Numbered from the stretch's first letter, positions 18,367 to 28,970 are shown. The stretch is DNA of 64,000 nt from Erwinia typographi (GCF_000773975.1 NZ_JRUQ01000069.1:1-64000); one strand, 5' to 3'. Program-made: numbers and translations. The notes: a model not told the origin generated them from the letters alone.

Positions 18367-19274
18367 CAGGATTTTCCTCGTTTGGCACGGGGATGGGCAG
18401 CATCGTAAACCGACGCCAGGTGTTGGAAGTCAAGATGGGTATAAATCTGGGTGGTGCTGAGGTTGGCATGGCCCAGCAGCTCCTGTACGGCCCGGAGGTC
18501 GCCACTCGATTCGAGCATATGCGTGGCAAAAGAGTGGCGCAGCTTGTGCGGATGAATATGGCTCGAAACGCCCTGCTTTATCCCCCACTCGGCAAAACGC
18601 TTCTGTACATTGCGGGCTGACATGCGCTTACCGTACTTAGAGAGAAACACCGCCTGATCTTCCGGCGCGAAAAACTCACGCATTTCCAGCCAGTGCTCCA
18701 GCCACTGCACGGCCGTACGCCCCACCGGCAGGCGACGTTCTTTGCTGCCCTTTCCCGTCACCCAGACTTCGCCAGAGGCTAAATCCAGATGTCCGATATC
18801 AATCCCCACCAGCTCGGAAAGGCGCAGCCCCGCGCCGTACATCACTTCCAGCATCGCACGGTCGCGCACCGCCAGCGGGTCGTTCAGATCGATATCCAGC
18901 AGGCGGCTAACTTCATCCACATCAATATTTTTTGGCAGATGACGAGGAGCGCGCGGCGTCGCCACCCCTTTTGCCGGATTCGCTTTCAACGCGCCCTGGC
19001 TGATTTGCCAGTCGAGAAAGCTACGCAGCGCAGAAAGGCGCAGCGCCAGGCTGGCCGGTTTCAGGCCGCCACGACGGCTGCGGGCCGCCAGCGAACGCAC
19101 CTGGGCTGCATCCAGCTTATCCCAGGCCTCAAGCTTCATCTCGGTCAGTAAAGCGATGCAGGCGGTAAGCTGGCGTTGATAGTTAGTCTGGGTCAGCGGA
19201 CTGAGCTGACGCTCGACTTTCAGATAGCGCAGGAAGCTCTCTACGGCAGGCTGTAGAGGCGAGTCGCTGCTCAT
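18366..19274 (-). CDS. xerC: Tyrosine recombinase XerC
   Basis: 302 residues: an N-terminal SAM-like DNA-binding domain and a C-terminal catalytic domain. Catalytic residues visible are Arg in [12 protein letters not shown], His-x-x-Arg in [13 protein letters not shown], His in [10 protein letters not shown] and the nucleophile Tyr in QIYTHLDF. With XerD it resolves chromosome dimers at dif. It overlaps yigA by 4 bases upstream and yigB by one base downstream. Confidence 0.97.
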   Translation of the reverse strand: MSSDSPLQPAVESFLRYLKVERQLSPLTQTNYQRQLTACIALLTEMKLEAWDKLDAAQVRSLAARSRRGGLKPASLALRLSALRSFLDWQISQGALKANPAKGVATPRAPRHLPKNIDVDEVSRLLDIDLNDPLAVRDRAMLEVMYGAGLRLSELVGIDIGHLDLASGEVWVTGKGSKERRLPVGRTAVQWLEHWLEMREFFAPEDQAVFLSKYGKRMSARNVQKRFAEWGIKQGVSSHIHPHKLRHSFATHMLESSGDLRAVQELLGHANLSTTQIYTHLDFQHLASVYDAAHPRAKRGKS

Positions 19275-19978
19275 GCGCGTTCGACCCAGCGCGTCAGCAG
19301 TTCAGGCAGCATCTGCGACAGGTGCTGCAAAAGCACGGTTCCCATGCCTGACTGGTAGTGCTGGCTGTCACGACTGCTGAAGATCAGCACGCCGAGCTCG
19401 CCCTGTTCGCCCATCAGCGACATCGCTACCGAGCCAATCGCTTTAGCCTGAGGCAGCAGCAGCAGCAGTTCAGGGCCGTTGAGGTTCCCGAGATAGTGCT
19501 GCTGTTTGCCCAGCCGCTGAATACGAATGGATTCGAACGCGTGGCGGGAAAGCGCCAGCTGGGTGAAGTCCGATGGCGCGCCAACGCGCCATTTTTCACT
19601 GAACAGGCGGACGTTGGCCCCGGCCAGCCCCAGATCTCTCGCCCAGCGGTGCAGGCGATTCAGCATATCATGCAGGCTGTCGGCGCTGGCCAGACGCGCC
19701 TGCAGGGAAAGCAGACGGTCAAACAGCTGCTGATTGGCGCTGGCCTGCTCCATCAGCAGGGTGATTTCTTCTTCCAACTGGGTGATATGGTTGCGCTGAC
19801 GCGCCAGCTGCCACTCCACCAGAGAGACTGTTCCGCGAACCGGATGCGGCACCAGCATCTGCTCAACCTGGCGGGCATTGCGGATAAAGAAGTCTGGATT
19901 TTGCAGCAGGAACTCGCTGACTGCTCGATCGTCCAGCAGCAGATCGCTGGTCGCCTGTTGTTCCCCGACATTTTTCAT
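19271..19978 (-). CDS. yigA: DUF484 family protein YigA
   Basis: 235 residues. A short helical N-terminus ([18 protein letters not shown]), a coiled-coil stretch ([16 protein letters not shown], near residues 70-90), then a GAF-like C-terminal half. The family (DUF484) is regularly encoded between dapF and xerC; its function is unknown. It overlaps both neighbours by four bases in the ATGA form. Confidence 0.92.
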   Translation of the reverse strand: MKNVGEQQATSDLLLDDRAVSEFLLQNPDFFIRNARQVEQMLVPHPVRGTVSLVEWQLARQRNHITQLEEEITLLMEQASANQQLFDRLLSLQARLASADSLHDMLNRLHRWARDLGLAGANVRLFSEKWRVGAPSDFTQLALSRHAFESIRIQRLGKQQHYLGNLNGPELLLLLPQAKAIGSVAMSLMGEQGELGVLIFSSRDSQHYQSGMGTVLLQHLSQMLPELLTRWVERA

Positions 19979-20799
19979 AAATGAATAAACCCGTCATAAA
20001 CGTGAGTGGCTGGGCCGGTCATATACAGCGGATGCCCCGGACCTTTCCAGGCAATGTTTAAGCTGCCGCCAGGCAGATCGACGCGTACTTTTTCCGCCAG
20101 CAGCGCCTGCTGGATCCCTACGGCAACCGCCGCACAGGCGCCGCTTCCGCAGGCCTGGGTTTCGCCCGCGCCGCGCTCGTAGACGCGCAGGCGGATGTGT
20201 TCGCGGCTGACCACTTCCATAAAACCGACATTAACGCGCTCGGGAAAGCGGTCGTGGCTTTCCAGCACCGGGCCCAGGCTTTCAACCAGCGCGGTTTTTA
20301 CGCTCTCGACCTGTAACACGCAGTGCGGATTGCCCATCGAAACCACGCCGCACATTATCGTCTGTTCAGCAACCCGCATCAGGTACAGATTCTCGGCCTT
20401 GTTGGCGCGGAATGGCACCTGCTGAGGCTCAAAATTGGGTTCGCCCATGTTGACGCACACCAGTTCATCCTGCGTCACGCTGAGCACCATACGGCCAGTC
20501 TGCGTACTGACACGAATCTCACTTTTATTAGTCAGACCTTTGAGCCGCACAAAGCGGGCAAAGCAGCGCGCGCCGTTGCCGCACTGAGCCACTTCACTCC
20601 CATCGGCATTAAAGATGCGATAGTGGAAGTCGAGATCGGGATCGTACGGAGGTTCCACGATCAGCAGTTGATCGAAGCCGACCCCCAGATGACGATCCGC
20701 CAGACGCCGGATCAGCTCTGGAGAAAAATAGACGTTTTGCGTCACGGCATCGACCACCATAAAGTCATTGCCCAGACCGTGCATTTTGGAGAACTGCAT
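19975..20799 (-). CDS. dapF: Diaminopimelate epimerase DapF
   Basis: 274 residues, two related alpha/beta domains. The two catalytic cysteines are in [12 protein letters not shown] (near residue 73) and [10 protein letters not shown] (near 217). It interconverts LL- and meso-diaminopimelate for lysine and peptidoglycan synthesis. The start [13 protein letters not shown] at 20799 is the family start; eight upstream residues of the open frame are discarded. lptM lies 27 bases upstream. Confidence 0.97.
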   Translation of the reverse strand: MQFSKMHGLGNDFMVVDAVTQNVYFSPELIRRLADRHLGVGFDQLLIVEPPYDPDLDFHYRIFNADGSEVAQCGNGARCFARFVRLKGLTNKSEIRVSTQTGRMVLSVTQDELVCVNMGEPNFEPQQVPFRANKAENLYLMRVAEQTIMCGVVSMGNPHCVLQVESVKTALVESLGPVLESHDRFPERVNVGFMEVVSREHIRLRVYERGAGETQACGSGACAAVAVGIQQALLAEKVRVDLPGGSLNIAWKGPGHPLYMTGPATHVYDGFIHL

Positions 20800-20826
20800 T
20801 TTTGGCTCCAACGAGTGCGTCATAGT

Positions 20827-21063
20827 TTACTGAGCCGATTGCGCGTCCGGTTCGGTGGTGCTCGTCCCGCTCTGCGTGTCATTCTGAGCTGGCGTAGTGT
20901 CAGAGCCAGTCTCCGTAGTCTTCCCGGAGCGGCTATCAGTAGCCGGCGTGGTTTGCTGCTTTGGCTTCTCCTGCGGCGGGAAATACAGAGGTCCTTTCAG
21001 TCCGCAACCGGCCAGGCTGGCCACAGCCAGCACCAGCGCCATCCGGCAAATCATTTTGTTCAT
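20827..21063 (-). CDS. lptM: LPS-translocon assembly lipoprotein LptM (YifL)
   Basis: 78 residues: signal peptide with lipobox LAGC at residues 18-21, the conserved CGLKGPLYFPP after the lipidated Cys, then a Ser/Thr/Pro/Gln-rich disordered tail. LptM (YifL) helps LptD oxidative maturation in the outer membrane. The ATG at 21063 gives MNKMICRMALVLAVASLAGC; the longer open frame adds unrelated residues. It precedes dapF. Confidence 0.92.
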   Translation of the reverse strand: MNKMICRMALVLAVASLAGCGLKGPLYFPPQEKPKQQTTPATDSRSGKTTETGSDTTPAQNDTQSGTSTTEPDAQSAQ

Positions 21064-21183
21064 GCTTGTTCTGCTCGTTATTGATGCCTGTTGGTTGCCT
21101 ATCATCGCAGGTGAAGGACTAAAAGCAACAGGAAAAGCTGATCTCATGTCGTAGCCAGCGGCGGAAAGCTCTCCGCTGCCGCA

Positions 21184-23739
21184 TCAATGCATTTGATAGC
21201 GTTGGGCGTAGTCACCGCCAGCATCGTTATCCGAAACGGTGGCGCACAGCTGAGCCAGCGTCTGGCTGCGGAAAGGGATAACCTGGAAGCGCCCGTCAAC
21301 GTTCACAATCTGATAGAACTGCGGCAGATTGAAGTTGATAAAGCTGGAACCGTAGGTGAAGCGGTCATGCGAGGAGGAGTAGAAGCGGCTAACGTCACGC
21401 ACCAGCTCTTCTTTGCTGCCTTCACAGTGGTGATAAATTTCTACCCGGTTGGTCTCATCCAGAATATAAATATTAAAGCCGCGATCGTCTTTCGTATCTT
21501 CAAAGAAGAACTGAATGATCCCTTCGCTGGCATAGCCGTTGACCACGGCTGGCAGGCGCGTCTGATCGGTTTCAACCTTGATCGACAGGCCGTGTAATTT
21601 GTTGTTGGAAATCGCTCCGTAAAACTCGACGGCATTCTCCAGCTTCTGCACCGACACGCTCAGCCGCTCAAAGAACAGCCCCCAAGTCTGGCCCGCAACG
21701 CGTACTGCTTTAAAGCGCCCCGGCTCCTGACGCGTGCTGGAAAGGCGCAGCTCAATACATTCTGACACCAGTTGCTGGACGCGGGTGCGGATCAGCCCAC
21801 GCAGATGCTGGCTGTAGCAGAACACCTCAACGGAATCCGGCGGCGCGGCATCCTGATGCATTTTGCCCAGGATGGTTTTTAACCCTTCAATCATCGCCTG
21901 CTCGCCGTTGAAATGCAGCGTTCGCACTTCGTTCCACGAATTGCGATACAGCAGGTCGATGCTGCCGATCAGACACTGTTGCTGCTGGCCGAAGCTGAAG
22001 ACGTCCAGCTTACGGAAGTCAAAATGCACCACCTGATTACGGAAGGCCGCCGTTGGGTCATATTCCAGATTGACGATAATCGCCAGATGGCGAATTTCAC
22101 ACGGGCTGTAGAGCGCTTTTGGCGTTGGCGACGGTACGCGCAGCGGGAAGTGATGCGAAACGTCCGCAACCAGCTCCTGTAGCCTTGCCAGATCGCAGAT
22201 TTCATTACCTTTAATGTGCAGCCGCGTTTTGCTGGTCAACAGGCCGTTAAACCAGGCCCAGGCCACCAGCTTGTTCAGATAGCGGTTATATTCCAGCGGC
22301 TGATGGCTGATGATCGACTGCATATCCGGCGACTGATTATAGAGATACCAGCCGGCGCGGTTCGCGCGGCCATGAGGCACATGGATAAAGGTCAAATGGG
22401 ATTCGGAGAGATCGGGCGAAATCTGCGGGTTGACCAGCGTGACCTTCCCCGGCAGCGCTTCAAAAGCGGCATACAGTTTGCGGGTCAGAACGCCGATATC
22501 CTGCGGACTGGCGCTGACGCTTAAATTGTTGCGACGGGCGAAGCGGATCAGGTTGCGATAACTCTGCATCATCGCATCCAGCAGTTCATTGTGCGCCTCA
22601 CGCACGCGCTCAATTTTCCAGTCGGCGCGGCTATCTAAAATCGCAATCCGCTCGGCATCCCAACCCCAGTCCGTCACCAGCTGATGAAGAATTTCACGAC
22701 GCCAGCCGGACTTACCGTTATCTACCGACAGCTTTTCGCAAACTTTCAAATAGAAACATCGGCGTACCAGGTCCAGCCTGGCATGATCGTCAATGCTGGT
22801 CAGATAGTGGGTCACCCTTTCCAGCATCATACAGTAGGGATCGAGGCCGTAGCAGACGATTTCGCCGTCGTGCAGGCGCTGCTTGATGTCCATCGCCAAC
22901 AGCTGGGTACTGGGGTATTCCCAGGAGTAGGCTTCCAGCAGCAGGGTTTTCAGCACCGCTTTATAGGGAGAGTCGATACTTTTATAGAGCTGCCACAGGC
23001 TGGCGCCGAAATACTCCTCGGCGGAAAGCGTATCAAGGCCGCCCAGATCCAGCCATTCGTTCGGGGTTAATACACCCTTTTGATACAGCGACATGACGTA
23101 GTCGTCGTAATGCTCTTCTTCTTCACCCGGCACCATATTCCACAGAATGCGCTTGCCAGCCAGGCGAACCGCCGTCCGGTAAAACTCATCCAGCAGCAAA
23201 ATGTGCTGCGTGGAGCCGCAGTCTTCCCCGCCAAGGCTGCCGCTTTCATTGTGGCGGAAGCGGTTTTCATCGATCAGGAAGAAGCTGACCTCGACGCCCA
23301 TCGAGGCACACCATTTTTGCAGCAGGGTGCATTTTTTTTGCAGGCTCAGGCGCTCTTCGTTATCCAGCCAGGACTGATGGCAGACCCAGATATCAAGGTC
23401 AGAAGTAAGGTTTTGCCCGACGGAAGAGGTGCTGCCCATCGAATAGACGCCGGTAATTGGCAGCTCGCCCTGGGGCGGAATAGCGGCAACAGATCCAGAT
23501 TTCCTTTCTAAATCATTGAGATAGTTCGTTTGGTTTTCATCAGACGTGTAAAAGCTGATGCCATGTGGAACGTTACCCTCAAGGTAACCCGGCATCAGCG
23601 GATGATGATAATGTAATAAGGTTGGCAGCAGACTGTAGACCTGTTGGAACGAAGGCCCCATAGCAGCCAGAGCGCGATCTACGCGCAGCTGGTTAATGGC
23701 ATCCAGTCTCTGTTTCAGTGTCTCTATGTAGAGGTACAA
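21184..23739 (-). CDS. cyaA: Class I adenylate cyclase CyaA
   Basis: 851 residues, the enterobacterial class I enzyme. The N-terminal catalytic half has a nucleotidyltransferase motif GSTSSVGQN...SDLDIWVCH near residues 100-120; the C-terminal half is the glucose-responsive regulatory domain. It makes cAMP from ATP. The start codon is TTG at 23739, giving [19 protein letters not shown] as in E. coli, where cyaA also uses TTG, a known brake on expression. The last 25 or so residues differ from E. coli. Confidence 0.97.
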   Translation of the reverse strand: MYLYIETLKQRLDAINQLRVDRALAAMGPSFQQVYSLLPTLLHYHHPLMPGYLEGNVPHGISFYTSDENQTNYLNDLERKSGSVAAIPPQGELPITGVYSMGSTSSVGQNLTSDLDIWVCHQSWLDNEERLSLQKKCTLLQKWCASMGVEVSFFLIDENRFRHNESGSLGGEDCGSTQHILLLDEFYRTAVRLAGKRILWNMVPGEEEEHYDDYVMSLYQKGVLTPNEWLDLGGLDTLSAEEYFGASLWQLYKSIDSPYKAVLKTLLLEAYSWEYPSTQLLAMDIKQRLHDGEIVCYGLDPYCMMLERVTHYLTSIDDHARLDLVRRCFYLKVCEKLSVDNGKSGWRREILHQLVTDWGWDAERIAILDSRADWKIERVREAHNELLDAMMQSYRNLIRFARRNNLSVSASPQDIGVLTRKLYAAFEALPGKVTLVNPQISPDLSESHLTFIHVPHGRANRAGWYLYNQSPDMQSIISHQPLEYNRYLNKLVAWAWFNGLLTSKTRLHIKGNEICDLARLQELVADVSHHFPLRVPSPTPKALYSPCEIRHLAIIVNLEYDPTAAFRNQVVHFDFRKLDVFSFGQQQQCLIGSIDLLYRNSWNEVRTLHFNGEQAMIEGLKTILGKMHQDAAPPDSVEVFCYSQHLRGLIRTRVQQLVSECIELRLSSTRQEPGRFKAVRVAGQTWGLFFERLSVSVQKLENAVEFYGAISNNKLHGLSIKVETDQTRLPAVVNGYASEGIIQFFFEDTKDDRGFNIYILDETNRVEIYHHCEGSKEELVRDVSRFYSSSHDRFTYGSSFINFNLPQFYQIVNVDGRFQVIPFRSQTLAQLCATVSDNDAGGDYAQRYQMH

Positions 23740-23834
23740 GACGTCTCGCCTGATTATCCCAGTGCTGAAAAAAAACCCTGTTCCCGAAACTCGCCGCTTG
23801 ATTTAAAAATAGTCGTGCGAATTATTGCTGGAAA

Positions 23835-23850
23835 CGTGATCAATCTAACA
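23835..23850 (-). promoter_or_regulatory. CRP site in the cyaA promoter region
   Basis: On the minus strand TGTTA-GATTGA-TCACG, a CRP half-site pair with the standard 6-base spacer. E. coli cyaA carries almost the same site (TGTTAAATTGATCACG) and is repressed by cAMP-CRP. It lies 96 bases upstream of the TTG start, in the cyaA-hemC divergent gap. Confidence 0.75.
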
Positions 23851-24026
23851 CCTGGCAGATTGACCGTAAAGAAAGTTGCGCTACACAACAGTTTAGCACG
23901 TTTTACGATCGCCCTATTCAAAGATCCCTGAATCCGCCTTCTCCCTGCCGTTTAGCTCAGTGGAAACTGACAGCATTCCCGTATCAATGATAGGATAATC
24001 AGTGAACGATCAAAACGGTATGAAGC

Positions 24027-24968
24027 ATGTTAGACAAAATTTTAAGAATTGCTACCAGGCAAAGCCCGCTTGCGCTCTGGCAGGCACATTATGTTCAACA
24101 GCGTCTGATGGCTTGCCATCCGGGGCTTCGCGTCGATCTGGTGCCGATGGTGACCAGGGGAGACGTGATCCTGGATACGCCGCTGGCGAAGGTCGGCGGC
24201 AAAGGTTTGTTCGTCAAAGAGCTGGAGCTGGCGATGCTCTCCGATCGTGCGGATATTGCCGTTCATTCGATGAAAGACGTGCCGGTGACGTTCCCTGAAG
24301 GATTGGGACTGGTCACCATCTGCGAGCGTGACGATCCGCTGGATGCCTTTGTTTCTAATCAATACGACTCGGTTGACGCTCTGCCTCAGGGGGCCGTAGT
24401 AGGCACTTCGAGCCTGCGCCGTCAGTGCCAGTTAAGCGCTCGTCGTCCCGATTTGGTGATACGTTCCCTCCGTGGCAACGTCGGCACCCGCCTGAGTAAA
24501 CTGGATGCCGGAGAGTATGACGCCATTATCCTGGCGGTAGCTGGACTTAAGCGTCTGGGGCTGAGCGACCGCGTTCGCTATGCCATGCCTGCGGAAGAGT
24601 CTCTGCCTGCGGTTGGACAGGGGGCGGTCGGCATTGAGTGCCGCCTGGATGATAGCCAGACTATTGCGCTGCTCTCGGCCCTTAATGATGAAGATACGGC
24701 CGTGCGCGTGAAGGCTGAACGGGCAATGAACACCCGCCTTGATGGCGGCTGTCAGGTACCGATCGGCAGTTTTGCGCTGCTTCAGGGTGACGAACTGTGG
24801 CTACGCGGCCTGGTCGGATCGCCGGACGGCAAAGAGCTGATTCGGGGCGAGCGTCGTGGGCCAAGGACCGATGCCGAAAAAATGGGGATCTCTCTGGCAG
24901 AAGAGCTGCTGAATAACGGCGCTCGTGAAATTCTGGCGGAAGTTTATCAGGGGAATCCGCCTGAATGA
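24027..24968 (+). CDS. hemC: Porphobilinogen deaminase HemC
   Basis: 313 residues. [14 protein letters not shown] at the start, VHSMKDVP near residue 81, [11 protein letters not shown] near residue 130, and the cofactor-binding Cys in [10 protein letters not shown] near residue 242, which carries the dipyrromethane. It joins four porphobilinogens into hydroxymethylbilane. It is the first gene of hemCDXY, divergent from cyaA, and overlaps hemD by four bases. Confidence 0.97.
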   Translation: MLDKILRIATRQSPLALWQAHYVQQRLMACHPGLRVDLVPMVTRGDVILDTPLAKVGGKGLFVKELELAMLSDRADIAVHSMKDVPVTFPEGLGLVTICERDDPLDAFVSNQYDSVDALPQGAVVGTSSLRRQCQLSARRPDLVIRSLRGNVGTRLSKLDAGEYDAIILAVAGLKRLGLSDRVRYAMPAEESLPAVGQGAVGIECRLDDSQTIALLSALNDEDTAVRVKAERAMNTRLDGGCQVPIGSFALLQGDELWLRGLVGSPDGKELIRGERRGPRTDAEKMGISLAEELLNNGAREILAEVYQGNPPE

Positions 24969-25705
24969 GTATCCTGGTAACCCGTCCGGCACCGGCTGCC
25001 GAAGAGCTGGTCAGTCGTTTACGCCTGCAGGGACGGGTTGCCTGGTCAATGCCGCTGATTGAATTTACGCCGGGTATCGATCTCGACAGCCTGCCCGCCC
25101 AACTGGCCACGCTACGCCCCGATGACCTGGTTTTTATCCTGTCCCAACATGCGATTCATTACGCGCAGCCAGCGATGATGCGAGCAAATTCCACCTGGCC
25201 CGCCAGCTTGAACTATTATGCTATTGGCCGGACAACGGCGCTCGCGCTTCACGCCGCCAGCGGGCTTGACGTTGTCTGGCCTCACGAGCGTGAAACCAGT
25301 GACGTACTGATACGATTACCCGCGCTCCAGCAGATTGCCGGCAAGCGGGCGCTGATCCTCAGAGGCAACGGCGGGCGCGAGCTGCTTGCGGAAACCTTGC
25401 AAGCTCGCGGCGCTTCTGTACAGTTTGCTGAGTGCTATCAACGCTGTGCAAAAATCTATCAGGGTTCGGTTGAAGGTCGCCGCTGGCGAGATCGGCAGAT
25501 TGATACGCTGGTGGTGACCAGCGGTGAAATGCTGCAACAGCTTTATTCGCTATTCCCCGAGATCGATCGTGAGGAATGGCTTCTGCACTGCCGACTGATT
25601 GTCGTCAGTGAACGTTTGGCTACCCGCGCCAGGGAACTGGGATGGCGCAACATCACGGTAGCCGATGGTGCCGATAACGACGCGTTGCTGCGCGCGTTAC
25701 GCTAA
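24965..25705 (+). CDS. hemD: Uroporphyrinogen-III synthase HemD
   Basis: 246 residues with the two alpha/beta-domain HemD fold: [22 protein letters not shown] at the start and [19 protein letters not shown] near residue 180. It closes and inverts ring D of hydroxymethylbilane to uroporphyrinogen III. Sequence is less conserved than hemC, as is usual for HemD, but the ATGA overlap with hemC fixes the call. Confidence 0.95.
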   Translation: MSILVTRPAPAAEELVSRLRLQGRVAWSMPLIEFTPGIDLDSLPAQLATLRPDDLVFILSQHAIHYAQPAMMRANSTWPASLNYYAIGRTTALALHAASGLDVVWPHERETSDVLIRLPALQQIAGKRALILRGNGGRELLAETLQARGASVQFAECYQRCAKIYQGSVEGRRWRDRQIDTLVVTSGEMLQQLYSLFPEIDREEWLLHCRLIVVSERLATRARELGWRNITVADGADNDALLRALR

Positions 25706-25728
25706 ACTTAAATATGGGATGTGCCACA

Positions 25729-26859
25729 ATGACGGAACAAAAAGATTCCTCCGCCATGGTTGAAGAAACCACCCCAGCGGTTGAGACCACTACAGCAGAA
25801 CAAAAACCCCGCCACAAGCCGAGGAATACTGGCACCGCGTTGGGCGTTCTGGCTATAGCGATCGCGCTGGCGACAGGCGTTGGACTTTATATAAATGGTA
25901 AACACCAGGCTCAACAGCAGGCCGCGGCTAACCAGACGCTGGCAAATCAACTTTCCGACCTGCAGCAGCAGGCCAACAGCGACAAGCAGACGCTGGTTCA
26001 GCAGTTGGAAACGCAAACCCGCGCGTTAGACACCGCGCGCCAGCAGCAAACGGCCATGAGCCAGCAGCTTGACGAGCTGAAAGAAAAAGTCGCTACCATT
26101 TCTGGCAACGATGCCCATACCTGGCTGCTGGCTCAGGCAGACTACCTGGTGAAGCTGGCCGGTCGCAAATTATGGAGCGATCAGGATGTCACCACCGCCG
26201 CCGCCCTACTGAAAAGCGCCGATCAGAGCCTGGCCGATATGAATGACCCCAGCCTGATCGAAGTCCGCCGCGCCCTTACTCAGGATATCAGCAGCCTGTC
26301 GGCCGTCAGCCAGGTGGACTATGACGGTATTATTCTCAAGCTGAATCAGCTTTCCAACGGCGTTGATAACCTGCGCATTGCGGATAACGACAGCGATGGC
26401 AACCCGATGGACGAAGACAGCAGCGAGCTCTCCTCTTCGCTGCGCGAGTGGCGGCAGAATCTGGTGAAAAGCTGGCATAATTTTATGGATGATTTCATTA
26501 CCATCCGCCGCCGTGATACCACCGCGGAACCGCTGCTGGCGCCTAATCAGGATGTTTATCTGCGTGAAAACATCCGTTCACGCCTGCTGATTGCCGCTCA
26601 GGCAGTGCCTCGCCATCAGGACCCCATTTACAAACAGTCTATCGACACCGTTTCCAGCTGGGTACGGGCGTGGTTTGATGCCAACGATCCGGCGACCAAA
26701 GCGTTCCTCAGTCAGCTTGACGATCTGAGCCAGCAAAGCGTGTCGATGGACGTGCCGGACTCGCTACAGAGCCAGCCGCTGCTTGATAAGCTGATGCAAA
26801 CGCGCGTGCGCAACCTGCTGGCTCAGCCCAGTGCCGGGCAACAGCAGCAGGGAGAATAA
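25729..26859 (+). CDS. hemX: HemX, inner-membrane protein of the heme operon
   Basis: 376 residues: a short cytosolic Glu/Thr/Pro-rich N-terminus, one membrane segment near residues 38-58 ([19 protein letters not shown]), a long Gln-rich coiled coil (about 62-130), then a helical domain. It is annotated as a uroporphyrinogen-III methyltransferase-like protein, but it lacks the methyltransferase fold, so that name should not be taken as function. The ATG at 25729 is chosen over one 15 bases upstream because it gives the family start MTEQ. hemY follows after two bases. Confidence 0.93.
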   Translation: MTEQKDSSAMVEETTPAVETTTAEQKPRHKPRNTGTALGVLAIAIALATGVGLYINGKHQAQQQAAANQTLANQLSDLQQQANSDKQTLVQQLETQTRALDTARQQQTAMSQQLDELKEKVATISGNDAHTWLLAQADYLVKLAGRKLWSDQDVTTAAALLKSADQSLADMNDPSLIEVRRALTQDISSLSAVSQVDYDGIILKLNQLSNGVDNLRIADNDSDGNPMDEDSSELSSSLREWRQNLVKSWHNFMDDFITIRRRDTTAEPLLAPNQDVYLRENIRSRLLIAAQAVPRHQDPIYKQSIDTVSSWVRAWFDANDPATKAFLSQLDDLSQQSVSMDVPDSLQSQPLLDKLMQTRVRNLLAQPSAGQQQQGE

Positions 26860-26861
26860 GC

Positions 26862-28052
26862 ATGCTTAAAGTCCTGATTCTGTTCCTTTTGCTGATTGCT
26901 GGCGTGGTGCTTGGCCCTCTGCTTGCAGGCCACCAGGGTTACGTCCTGATCCAGACCGATAACTGGAATATTGAAACCAGCGTGACCGGCCTGACGATTA
27001 TTCTGCTGCTGTCGCTGATCGTGATTCTGGCCGTGGAATGGCTGCTGCGTCGCCTGCTGCGCACCGGCGTCAGAACGCGCGGCTGGTTCACCGGCCGCAA
27101 GCGCAGCCGCGCCCGCAAACAGACCAATGCGGCGCTGGTTAAGCTCGCCGAAGGGGATTATCGCCAGGTTGAGAAACTGCTCTCGCGTAATGCCGATCAC
27201 GCTGAACAACCGGTAGTGAACTATTTGCTGGCCGCGGAAGCTGCCCAGCAGCGCGGTGACGAGATTCGCGCTAACCAGCATCTTGAACGCGCAGCCGAAC
27301 TGGCTGGTTCTGACCAGCTACCGGTCGAAATCACCCGCGTGCGCATTCAGCTGGCGCGCAATGAAGATCACGCGGCACGGCACGGCGTGGATCGTCTGCT
27401 GGAAGTAGCTCCTCGCCATCCTGAAGTGCTGCGGCTGGCAGAACAGGCCTACATCCGCACCAGTGCCTGGAGCGCTTTGCTGGACATCCTGCCTGCCATG
27501 GAGAAATCCCAGGTCTCCGATGCCACGCATCGCCTGGCGCTTCAGCAGGAAGCCTGGCTGGGGTTGATGAACCAGGCCATGGCAGACCAGGGCAGCGAGG
27601 GATTAAAACGTTGGTGGCAGGACCAGAGCCGCAAAACGCGTCATGAAACGGCTCTTCAGGTCGCCATGGCGGACCATCTGATTGTCTGTGACGATCACGA
27701 TACGGCACAGGAAATCGTGCTGGATGGCCTGAAGCGTGCCTACGATGAGCGTCTGATCCTACTGATGCCGCGCCTTAAGACCGGCAATCCGGAGCAGCTT
27801 GAGAAGGCGCTGCGTCAGCAAATTAAGCAGCATGGCGCTACGCCGCTGCTACACAGTACGCTGGGACAGCTGCTAATGAAGCACGGCGAGTGGGAGCAGG
27901 CTGCCGAAGCGTTCAGAGAGGCGCTGAGACAGCGTCCTGATGCGTTTGACTACGCCTGGCTGGCCGATACGTTGGATCGTCAGAACAAACCGGAAGAGGC
28001 CGCTCAGATGCGACGTGATGGATTGCTGCTGACCCTGAAGAACGCGCCGTAA
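26862..28052 (+). CDS. hemY: HemY, TPR protein of the heme operon
   Basis: 396 residues: two N-terminal membrane segments (MLKVLILFLLLIAGVVLGPL and ITGLTIILLLSLIVILAVEW), then a cytosolic helical-repeat domain with TPR-like units (for example WEQAAEAFREALRQRPDAFDYAWLADTL near the end). It is the last gene of hemCDXY and is followed by an intrinsic terminator. Despite the shared name it is not the B. subtilis protoporphyrinogen oxidase; its role in heme synthesis is unclear. Confidence 0.95.
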   Translation: MLKVLILFLLLIAGVVLGPLLAGHQGYVLIQTDNWNIETSVTGLTIILLLSLIVILAVEWLLRRLLRTGVRTRGWFTGRKRSRARKQTNAALVKLAEGDYRQVEKLLSRNADHAEQPVVNYLLAAEAAQQRGDEIRANQHLERAAELAGSDQLPVEITRVRIQLARNEDHAARHGVDRLLEVAPRHPEVLRLAEQAYIRTSAWSALLDILPAMEKSQVSDATHRLALQQEAWLGLMNQAMADQGSEGLKRWWQDQSRKTRHETALQVAMADHLIVCDDHDTAQEIVLDGLKRAYDERLILLMPRLKTGNPEQLEKALRQQIKQHGATPLLHSTLGQLLMKHGEWEQAAEAFREALRQRPDAFDYAWLADTLDRQNKPEEAAQMRRDGLLLTLKNAP

Positions 28053-28075
28053 ATCGGCTTCACCTCATAAAACGA

Positions 28076-28101
28076 AACCGGGCCTTGCGCCCGGTTTTTT
28101 T
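28076..28101 (+). terminator. Terminator of hemCDXY
   Basis: 8-bp stem AACCGGGC (28076-28083) with GCCCGGTT (28089-28096), 5-base loop and a run of T. Confidence 0.9.
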
Positions 28102-28158
28102 ATTGCCGGCCCCCGGCACCGGCGCACGGTTTGCGCCCAGGTAGCCTGACCATCAGCC

Positions 28159-28188
28159 AAAAAAAACACCTGCCGGTCCGGCAGGTGT
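28159..28188 (-). terminator. GlmZ terminator
   Basis: ACACCTGCC arms (28166-28174 and 28180-28188) form a 9-11 bp stem followed on the minus strand by eight T. Confidence 0.9.
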
Positions 28189-28363
28189 AAAAGATCAGGT
28201 CGGTAAGACAATTTGGCTGATACCTGACTCAACGTAATGTCCCTGGACTCCAGTAAGGCCGCAGCGATACTGGCGGGTGGACAACAGGTATCGTAAAGGG
28301 CTCTGCATCATTCCCGGGTTTATGAAGCTTACGCAAACATAAGGGGTTGGAATGAGCATCTAC
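28159..28363 (-). ncRNA. glmZ: Small RNA GlmZ
   Basis: The minus strand from 28363 begins GTAGATGCTCATTCC, identical to the 5' end of E. coli GlmZ. It continues with the conserved CATAAACCCGGGAATGATGCAGAGCC region, has TTGTCTTACCGACCTG matching the glmS-pairing and RNase E cleavage region, and ends at a long hairpin with eight T (28188-28159). Length about 205 nt agrees with GlmZ. GlmZ activates translation of glmS (glucosamine-6-phosphate synthase) with Hfq and is cleaved through RapZ. Position downstream of and convergent with hemY is as in E. coli. Confidence 0.92.
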
Positions 28364-28374
28364 CTGTGGAGTAT

Positions 28375-28391
28375 TGCAGGCCGCGTGCCAA
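28375..28391 (-). promoter_or_regulatory. Sigma-54 promoter of glmZ
   Basis: On the minus strand TTGGCACG-CGGC-CTGCA matches the sigma-54 -24/-12 consensus (TGGCACG-N4-TTGCA), with GG and GC exactly ten bases apart. The GC lies about 13 bases before the inferred RNA start at 28363. Confidence 0.85.
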
Positions 28392-28418
28392 CTCTTATAA
28401 AAAGCAGTAAAAACTCAA

Positions 28419-28431
28419 TAACACATTGATA
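28419..28431 (-). promoter_or_regulatory. IHF site upstream of glmZ
   Basis: TATCAATGTGTTA on the minus strand is a perfect match to WATCAANNNNTTR. It sits between the sigma-54 promoter and the activator sites, where IHF bends DNA to allow loop contact. Confidence 0.7.
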
Positions 28432-28508
28432 TATATAATTTTGACAAAAAACGCCGTTCACTTCGCCTTTCCGCTGCGTAGCCCTTTAGCGACAAAAGCC
28501 GCTGGAGA

Positions 28509-28526
28509 CGTCGCTGATTAACGACA
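28509..28526. promoter_or_regulatory. GlrR-type activator site 1 of glmZ
   Basis: CGTC-N10-GACA, one base from the GlrR (QseF) consensus TGTC-N10-GACA, about 150 bases upstream of the glmZ start. Confidence 0.6.
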
Positions 28527-28571
28527 GTGAAAATCAAGTTCAGTAAACACCCGAAATAACAATGCGTTATA

Positions 28572-28589
28572 CGTCTCTGAACGGAGACA
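28572..28589. promoter_or_regulatory. GlrR-type activator site 2 of glmZ
   Basis: CGTC-N10-GACA again, 63 bases further upstream. A weaker CGTA-N10-GACA is present at 28477-28494. Confidence 0.6.
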
Positions 28590-28701
28590 AAGCGCAAAAA
28601 ATGGTGAATCAGCCGGGATAACGCGCAGCATCACATCAGATTGGGGAAGTAACTGCCGTAAAACGCAAAATCAGAGAGGGAAAAGATGGGGAGTAGAATG
28701 C

Positions 28702-28727
28702 AAAAAACCCCGCCTGAGCGGGGTTTT
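28702..28727 (-). terminator. Terminator of the tRNA operon
   Basis: CCCCGC (28708-28713) pairs with GCGGGG (28718-28723), flanked by A6 and T4, so it gives a U-tract in the minus direction. It lies just after the last tRNA. Confidence 0.85.
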
Positions 28728-28733
28728 CTAAAT

Positions 28734-28810
28734 TGGTCGGCGAGAGAGGATTCGAACCTCCGACCCACTGGTCCCAAACCAGTTGCGCTACCAAGCTGCG
28801 CTACTCGCCG
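28734..28810 (-). tRNA. tRNA-Pro (TGG), second copy
   Basis: 77 nt with encoded CCA, cloverleaf intact, anticodon TGG (ACTGGTTTGGGACCAGT arm). Identical to the copy 83 bases upstream. The antisense strand gives a typical false open frame. Confidence 0.97.
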
Positions 28811-28893
28811 AATACTGCCGGTACTGATTTACTGCTACTGCTCAGATCCTCAGACCTTAAGCAACAAAACCTGCCTCAGCAAGTTTTTGAAAT

Positions 28894-28970
28894 TGGTCGG
28901 CGAGAGAGGATTCGAACCTCCGACCCACTGGTCCCAAACCAGTTGCGCTACCAAGCTGCGCTACTCGCCG
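28894..28970 (-). tRNA. proM: tRNA-Pro (TGG), first copy
   Basis: 77 nt with encoded CCA and anticodon TGG, matching E. coli proM. In E. coli the argX-hisR-leuT-proM operon has one proM; here it is duplicated in tandem. Confidence 0.97.

Noticed and set aside
25729-26859. Calling hemX a uroporphyrinogen-III methyltransferase
   Set aside because: The protein is a membrane-anchored coiled-coil protein without the methyltransferase fold; the name is an old annotation carry-over.
28734-28970. Two identical 77-base blocks that could look like a repeat array
   Set aside because: They are duplicated tRNA-Pro genes, not a CRISPR or mobile repeat; the spacer is single and unrelated.
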